A DNA stretch of 25,642 nucleotides. Source: JAAFIP01 sp043777795. Its GTDB lineage: Bacteria > Pseudomonadota > Gammaproteobacteria > Burkholderiales > Burkholderiaceae_C. The notes under the pieces are model-generated. The model made no database searches and was not told the DNA's origin. It worked only from the letters and a program-made list of their open reading frames with translations. Both the position numbers and the translations under genes were made by a program. Positions 22,486 to 25,642 of the stretch are shown in pieces (the stretch's first letter is position 1; each line of letters begins with the position of its first letter). The stretch covers positions 1 to 25,642 of the forward strand of contig JAYWHJ010000160.1 in assembly GCA_043777795.1 (NCBI GenBank), read 5' to 3'.

Positions 22486-23871
22486 TCAAGCAACCAAAGC
22501 AACAGGCTCTGGCGTTTGCGCGTTGGCTTGGCTGTCTACCGGCATGGCCGCAAAGGCCTGGTGCAGTAGTGTCAAGCGCTCTACCAAATCCGCCGCCAGC
22601 ACCTCATTGGCATGGTGCACAGCGGCGATGCGGGCGAGCCAGCTGGGCGGCAGCCACAGGTGCGCGCTGGCTTGGGTCAATGCTTCCAGTGCGGTAGCGC
22701 GCACGCTGCCCCAAGTGGCCTGCGCCCGCTCCAGAGCCTCGCTCACCTGCGCGCAACGTGCATCGATATGCACCTGGCTGTAGCGGCGCTGTGCGCGCTC
22801 AGAAACAATGCGCAGCATGCCCACCTCATTGTCGGCTTGCGGGCCAGCGATGGCGCGGGCCAGTGCCAGTTTGCCCGCGCCGTCGTCGTCTGGCGTGGGG
22901 GCGCGCCGCTCGATGTCAAGTTGCTTTTCAAACGCCTCTGCCGCGCGCTGCAGCCACTGCACATCCAACGGCGCAGCGCGTGCCACGGTGTGCATAAACC
23001 ACTGCACCATCTGCTCGCTCTGCTGGGGCGTGGCGGCCAGCGCGTACGGCAGTAACCAAGCATCCCACGCGTCTACCGCCGCCTCCACTCGGGTAGCAGC
23101 CTGCACCTTAAGCAAAGCCACCACTTTGCGCCAACGCCGGTCAGACACGGTGATGGACTGCGCCGCGCACCAGGCGCGGGCTTGCACCAGCAAGATGGTC
23201 ACGCTCTCGGGCAAGGCCACAGCGTGGGCACGTTGCTGCAACTGCAGGCACATCGGCTGGGTAATGCTTTGCTTGGCCGCTTCGTGTGGCGCAGGTTGCA
23301 TTGAACTCAAATCAGCAGGCAGAGTGAGCAGGTTTGTAAAGCTGGCATCTCCCACGGGGCCAACGGGCACGCGCAGCAAAAAGCGGTCATAAAAAGCATG
23401 CAGGGCCTCGTCGTCAGGCACCTCGTTGGTGGCCCCCACCACGCTGATCAAGGGCACCTGCTCGCGGCCACTGCCGTTGTCAAACTCGCGTTCGTTCAGC
23501 AGGGTGAGCAGGGCATTCAAAATAGCTGAGTTGGCCTTGAACACCTCGTCCAAAAAAGCCACCTGCGCGGTGGGCAAAAAACCGTGCGTCAAACGCTCAT
23601 AGCGGTCTTGCTCCAGCGCCTTGAGCGAGAGCGGGCCAAACAATTCTTCGGGCACTGAAAAGCGGGTGAGCAAGCGCTCAAAATACCGCGCCCCGGCAAA
23701 TACCCGGTGCAAGCGGCGCGCCAGCTCGCTTTTGGCCGTGCCGGGTGGCCCGATCAGCAGCACATGCTCGCCAGCCAGCGCGCCCAGCAGCAGCAAGCGC
23801 ACAGGCACGTCGCGCTCCAGCAGGTTGCAGTCCAAGCGGGCCAGGGTATCGCGCAGCAGTTGAGGAGTCAT
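22486..23871 (-). CDS. ravA: MoxR-family AAA+ ATPase, RavA-like
   Basis: A cytoplasmic AAA+ ATPase of 461 residues from ATG 23871. Walker A is GPPGTAKS (41-48), followed by ELARRLHRVF. Walker B is VAFLDEVFKANSAILNALL, sensor 1 is SVVGATNEVPDDEAL, and the arginine finger is in FYDRFLLRVPVG. The specific LLTLLNEREFDNG and RFSVPEELFGPLSL phrases identify the RavA branch of the MoxR group. The C-terminal helical part corresponds to the RavA discoidal region but is shorter overall than E. coli RavA (498), so the LARA-type insertion that binds LdcI may be reduced. A TTG 18 bases upstream is open but less likely. The viaA gene follows directly. Isocitrate lyase upstream ends in its own terminator, so ravA should have a separate promoter in 23872-23957. 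Confidence 0.92.
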   Translation of the reverse strand: MTPQLLRDTLARLDCNLLERDVPVRLLLLGALAGEHVLLIGPPGTAKSELARRLHRVFAGARYFERLLTRFSVPEELFGPLSLKALEQDRYERLTHGFLPTAQVAFLDEVFKANSAILNALLTLLNEREFDNGSGREQVPLISVVGATNEVPDDEALHAFYDRFLLRVPVGPVGDASFTNLLTLPADLSSMQPAPHEAAKQSITQPMCLQLQQRAHAVALPESVTILLVQARAWCAAQSITVSDRRWRKVVALLKVQAATRVEAAVDAWDAWLLPYALAATPQQSEQMVQWFMHTVARAAPLDVQWLQRAAEAFEKQLDIERRAPTPDDDGAGKLALARAIAGPQADNEVGMLRIVSERAQRRYSQVHIDARCAQVSEALERAQATWGSVRATALEALTQASAHLWLPPSWLARIAAVHHANEVLAADLVERLTLLHQAFAAMPVDSQANAQTPEPVALVA

Positions 23872-23957
23872 GGGCTTATTTTGCCGCAAAGTGTCTGGGC
23901 TTGAATATGTCTTGGGCCGGCTTTGGTGTTGTACTCAGCTCTGGCCGGATCCTGCAC

Positions 23958-23990
23958 AAAAAAAAGCCCGCAAATCACTCTGCGGGCTTT
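23958..23990 (-). terminator. Intrinsic terminator of isocitrate lyase
   Basis: On the - strand AAAGCCCGCA (23981-23990) pairs perfectly with TGCGGGCTTT (23963-23972) over an 8-base loop, then runs into a tract of eight T in total. This strong terminator lies 52 bases after the aceA stop and isolates it from ravA. Confidence 0.92.
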
Positions 23991-24042
23991 CCCATCCCAG
24001 CCGGCCAACCGCACCTCTCAGCGCAGCCAGCCCAGCAAGCAA

Positions 24043-25368
24043 TTAAGCGTGCTTTTGTTCAAAGAACTGTTCATCTTCCGTAGAGCCCTTGAGCGCTGCA
24101 GTCGATGCGTTGGCTTCGATCGTGGTGGTCACGGTGTCAAAGTAGCCGGTGCCCACTTCGCGCTGGTGCTTCACAGCCGTAAAGCCTTTGCTGGCAGCTG
24201 CAAACTCTTTTTCTTGCAGCTCGACAAACGCCGTCATGTTGTTGCGGGCGTAGCCGTAGGCCAGCTCGAACATGCTGTGGTTCAGGCTGTGGAAGCCGGC
24301 CAGTGTGATGAACTGGAACTTGTAGCCCATGGCGCCCAGCTCGCGCTGGAACTTGGCAATCGTCGCGTCGTCCAGGTTCTTCTTCCAGTTGAACGAGGGT
24401 GAGCAGTTGTATGACAGCAGCTTGCCAGGGAACTTGGCATGGATAGCGTCTGCGAAGTCTTTGGCAAACTGCAAATCGGGCGTGCCGGTTTCGCACCACA
24501 GCAAGTCCACGTACGGAGCGTAGGCCAGGCCGCGGCTGATGGCTTGGTCCAGGCCCTTGTTGGTACGGTAAAAGCCCTCTACGGTGCGCTCGCCAGTCAA
24601 AAACGGCTTGTCGATATCGTCCACATCGCTGGTGACCAGGTCGGCGGCTTCTGCGTCGGTGCGGGCTAGCAAGATGGTGGAGGTGCCCATCACGTCGGCG
24701 GCCAAACGGGCAGCTACCAGCTTGCTCACGGCTTCGCGGGTTGGCACCAATACTTTGCCGCCCATGTGGCCGCATTTTTTGGCAGCAGCCAATTGGTCTT
24801 CAAAGTGCACGCCTGCAGCGCCCGCTTCGATCATCGACTTCATCAGCTCAAACGCGTTGAGCACGCCGCCAAAGCCAGCTTCTGCATCGGCCACGATAGG
24901 TGCGAAGTAATCGAGATAGCCTTCGTCGCCCACGTTTTTGCCTTCGGCCCACTGGATCTGGTCGGCACGGGTGAAGGTGGCGTTGATTTTCTTGACAACT
25001 TTTGGCACGCTGTCCACGCTGTACAGCGACTGGTCAGGGTACATCTCGCCATTGCTGTTGGCATCGCCTGCCACTTGCCAGCCAGACAGGTAAATGGCCT
25101 TGAGGCCCGCTTTGACTTGCTGCATGGCCTGGTTGCCAGTGAGCGCGCCCAAAGTGTTCACAAACGGCTCGGTGTTGAGCAGGCTCCAGAGTTTTTCGGC
25201 ACCGCGTTGGGCCAAGGTGTGGTCAATGGCGACAGAGCCGCGCAACTTGACTACGTCAGCAGCGCTGTAGCCGCGCTGGATGCCATTCCAACGGGGGTTG
25301 GTGGCCCAGTCTTTTTCCAGTTGTGCGATTTGATCAGCGCGAGAGAGGGTTGTCCAGTTAGCACTCAT
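24043..25368 (-). CDS. aceA: Isocitrate lyase
   Basis: Cleaves isocitrate to glyoxylate and succinate, the first step of the glyoxylate shunt, in the cytoplasm. At 441 residues it is the standard bacterial size. The catalytic signature KKCGHMGGK is at residues 197-205 with catalytic Cys199. Also present are YLSGWQVAGDAN, the metal-site region PIVADAEAGFGG, HFEDQLA, LLARTDAEAADL, LLWCETGTPD and the substrate loop SYNCSPSFNWKKNLDD. The start at ATG 25368 has AAGGAG (25375-25380) six bases upstream. A promoter and a paired inverted repeat lie within 110 bases upstream and a strong intrinsic terminator follows, so the gene is probably a single unit. Malate synthase is not in the window. Confidence 0.97.
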   Translation of the reverse strand: MSANWTTLSRADQIAQLEKDWATNPRWNGIQRGYSAADVVKLRGSVAIDHTLAQRGAEKLWSLLNTEPFVNTLGALTGNQAMQQVKAGLKAIYLSGWQVAGDANSNGEMYPDQSLYSVDSVPKVVKKINATFTRADQIQWAEGKNVGDEGYLDYFAPIVADAEAGFGGVLNAFELMKSMIEAGAAGVHFEDQLAAAKKCGHMGGKVLVPTREAVSKLVAARLAADVMGTSTILLARTDAEAADLVTSDVDDIDKPFLTGERTVEGFYRTNKGLDQAISRGLAYAPYVDLLWCETGTPDLQFAKDFADAIHAKFPGKLLSYNCSPSFNWKKNLDDATIAKFQRELGAMGYKFQFITLAGFHSLNHSMFELAYGYARNNMTAFVELQEKEFAAASKGFTAVKHQREVGTGYFDTVTTTIEANASTAALKGSTEDEQFFEQKHA

Positions 25369-25374
25369 GAGTCA

Positions 25375-25380
25375 CTCCTT
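25375..25380 (-). promoter_or_regulatory. Shine-Dalgarno of aceA
   Basis: The complement reads AAGGAG, six bases before the ATG. Confidence 0.8.
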
Positions 25381-25426
25381 AAAGGTAGATAAATTGAAAG
25401 ATGCGGTATCGAAAGCCGATGGACTA

Positions 25427-25456
25427 ATGATAAGTCTTCTATAAGACCTTATGCAA
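25427..25456 (-). promoter_or_regulatory. Predicted sigma-70 promoter of aceA
   Basis: On the - strand a TTGCAT -35-like hexamer (25451-25456) is followed after 18 bases by a TATCAT -10-like hexamer (25427-25432). The -10 lies about 60 bases before the start codon. This is a sequence match only. Confidence 0.55.
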
Positions 25457-25476
25457 TTCTTATGTCTTATAGAAGA
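25435..25476. promoter_or_regulatory. Paired operator-like inverted repeat over the aceA promoter
   Basis: TCTTCTATAAGAC (25435-25447) and its exact complement GTCTTATAGAAGA (25464-25476) have centres 29 bases apart. Each is itself nearly palindromic (GTCTT-N4-AAGAC/G), so these look like two binding sites for one dimeric regulator. One lies between the predicted -35 and -10, the other just upstream of -35. I cannot name the regulator. Confidence 0.7.
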
Positions 25477-25642
25477 GTAATTCTAATGTCAATAAAATCA
25501 ATAGGTTACAGACGAATTTCATAATGCAAATACAAATTTTCTATATTGAGAAAAAATGCGGCGTTGCAGCAATCAGTGGCTATCGCGATATGAAATTAAT
25601 AATTTGCTATGTGAAAACGCGTTCATTGACCGGATTACCATA
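25477..25642. other. A/T-rich non-coding end of the window
   Basis: No gene is seen upstream of aceA to the window edge. The stretch is clearly more A/T-rich than its surroundings and contains a 10-bp palindrome TATCGCGATA at 25581-25590. It may include further regulatory sites or the start of a divergent gene beyond the window. Confidence 0.45.

Noticed and set aside
25581..25590. Palindrome TATCGCGATA as an operator
   Set aside because: A single 10-bp palindrome with no second copy or known matching regulator is too weak to call.
1..25642. CRISPR array, tRNA/rRNA gene, transposase, prophage or toxin-antitoxin pair
   Set aside because: I looked for regular direct repeats, cloverleaf-like sequences and typical proteins and saw none. 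Short degenerate RNA genes cannot be excluded without a covariance-model search.

Overview
The window reads as chromosomal DNA of a betaproteobacterium, most likely Burkholderiales family Comamonadaceae (Rhodoferax/Polaromonas-like). This rests on protein content (a tripartite-tricarboxylate 'Bug' receptor, a CaiB/BaiF CoA-transferase, RavA/ViaA), moderately high GC, and a short dispersed intergenic repeat of a kind I associate with that family. No rRNA, tRNA, CRISPR array, transposase, integrase or phage gene was seen. It looks like metabolic core and accessory chromosome, not a mobile island.

Layout. (1) 1-4092, + strand: the end of a BMP-family binding protein, then an ATPase with two ABC modules and two permeases, forming a nucleoside-type ABC importer. 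Cytidine deaminase follows at 4214-4624. (2) 4657-8615, - strand: a PaaI-type thioesterase, a lipoprotein PQQ-type sugar dehydrogenase, an RluA-family pseudouridine synthase and TrhO (tRNA U34 hydroxylase), the last two closely linked. (3) 8653-14560, - strand: a five-gene set transcribed as Bug receptor, MaoC/FAS1-like hydratase, acyl-CoA dehydrogenase, CaiB/BaiF CoA-transferase, MmgE/PrpD protein. It looks like a CoA-dependent organic-acid catabolic operon with its own periplasmic receptor. (4) 14675-15139, + strand: a MioC-like flavodoxin, followed by a decayed LysR gene. (5) 15723-19603, + strand: a four-gene osmoprotectant-type ABC importer in the gene order of E. coli yehZYXW. (6) 19693-20478, - strand: a lone HpaH-type hydratase. 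(7) 20855-23871, - strand: the RavA-ViaA (MoxR AAA+ / VWA) pair. (8) 24043-25368, - strand: isocitrate lyase, with a clear intrinsic terminator and an operator-like inverted repeat over its predicted promoter.

How the parts work together. The first importer plus cytidine deaminase fits uptake and salvage of nucleosides. Region 3 could take up an organic acid, activate it by CoA transfer, and oxidise and hydrate the thioester. Isocitrate lyase would feed the glyoxylate shunt when acetyl-CoA is the carbon source.

The least ordinary items are the five-copy dispersed repeat (one inverted pair at 20584-20788), the paired 13-bp inverted repeat over the aceA promoter, a tandem duplication that doubles the Shine-Dalgarno of viaA, and the Bug/hydratase/dehydrogenase/CoA-transferase/MmgE-PrpD operon, whose substrate is unknown. 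I saw no clear sign of a wholly new defence or mobile system.
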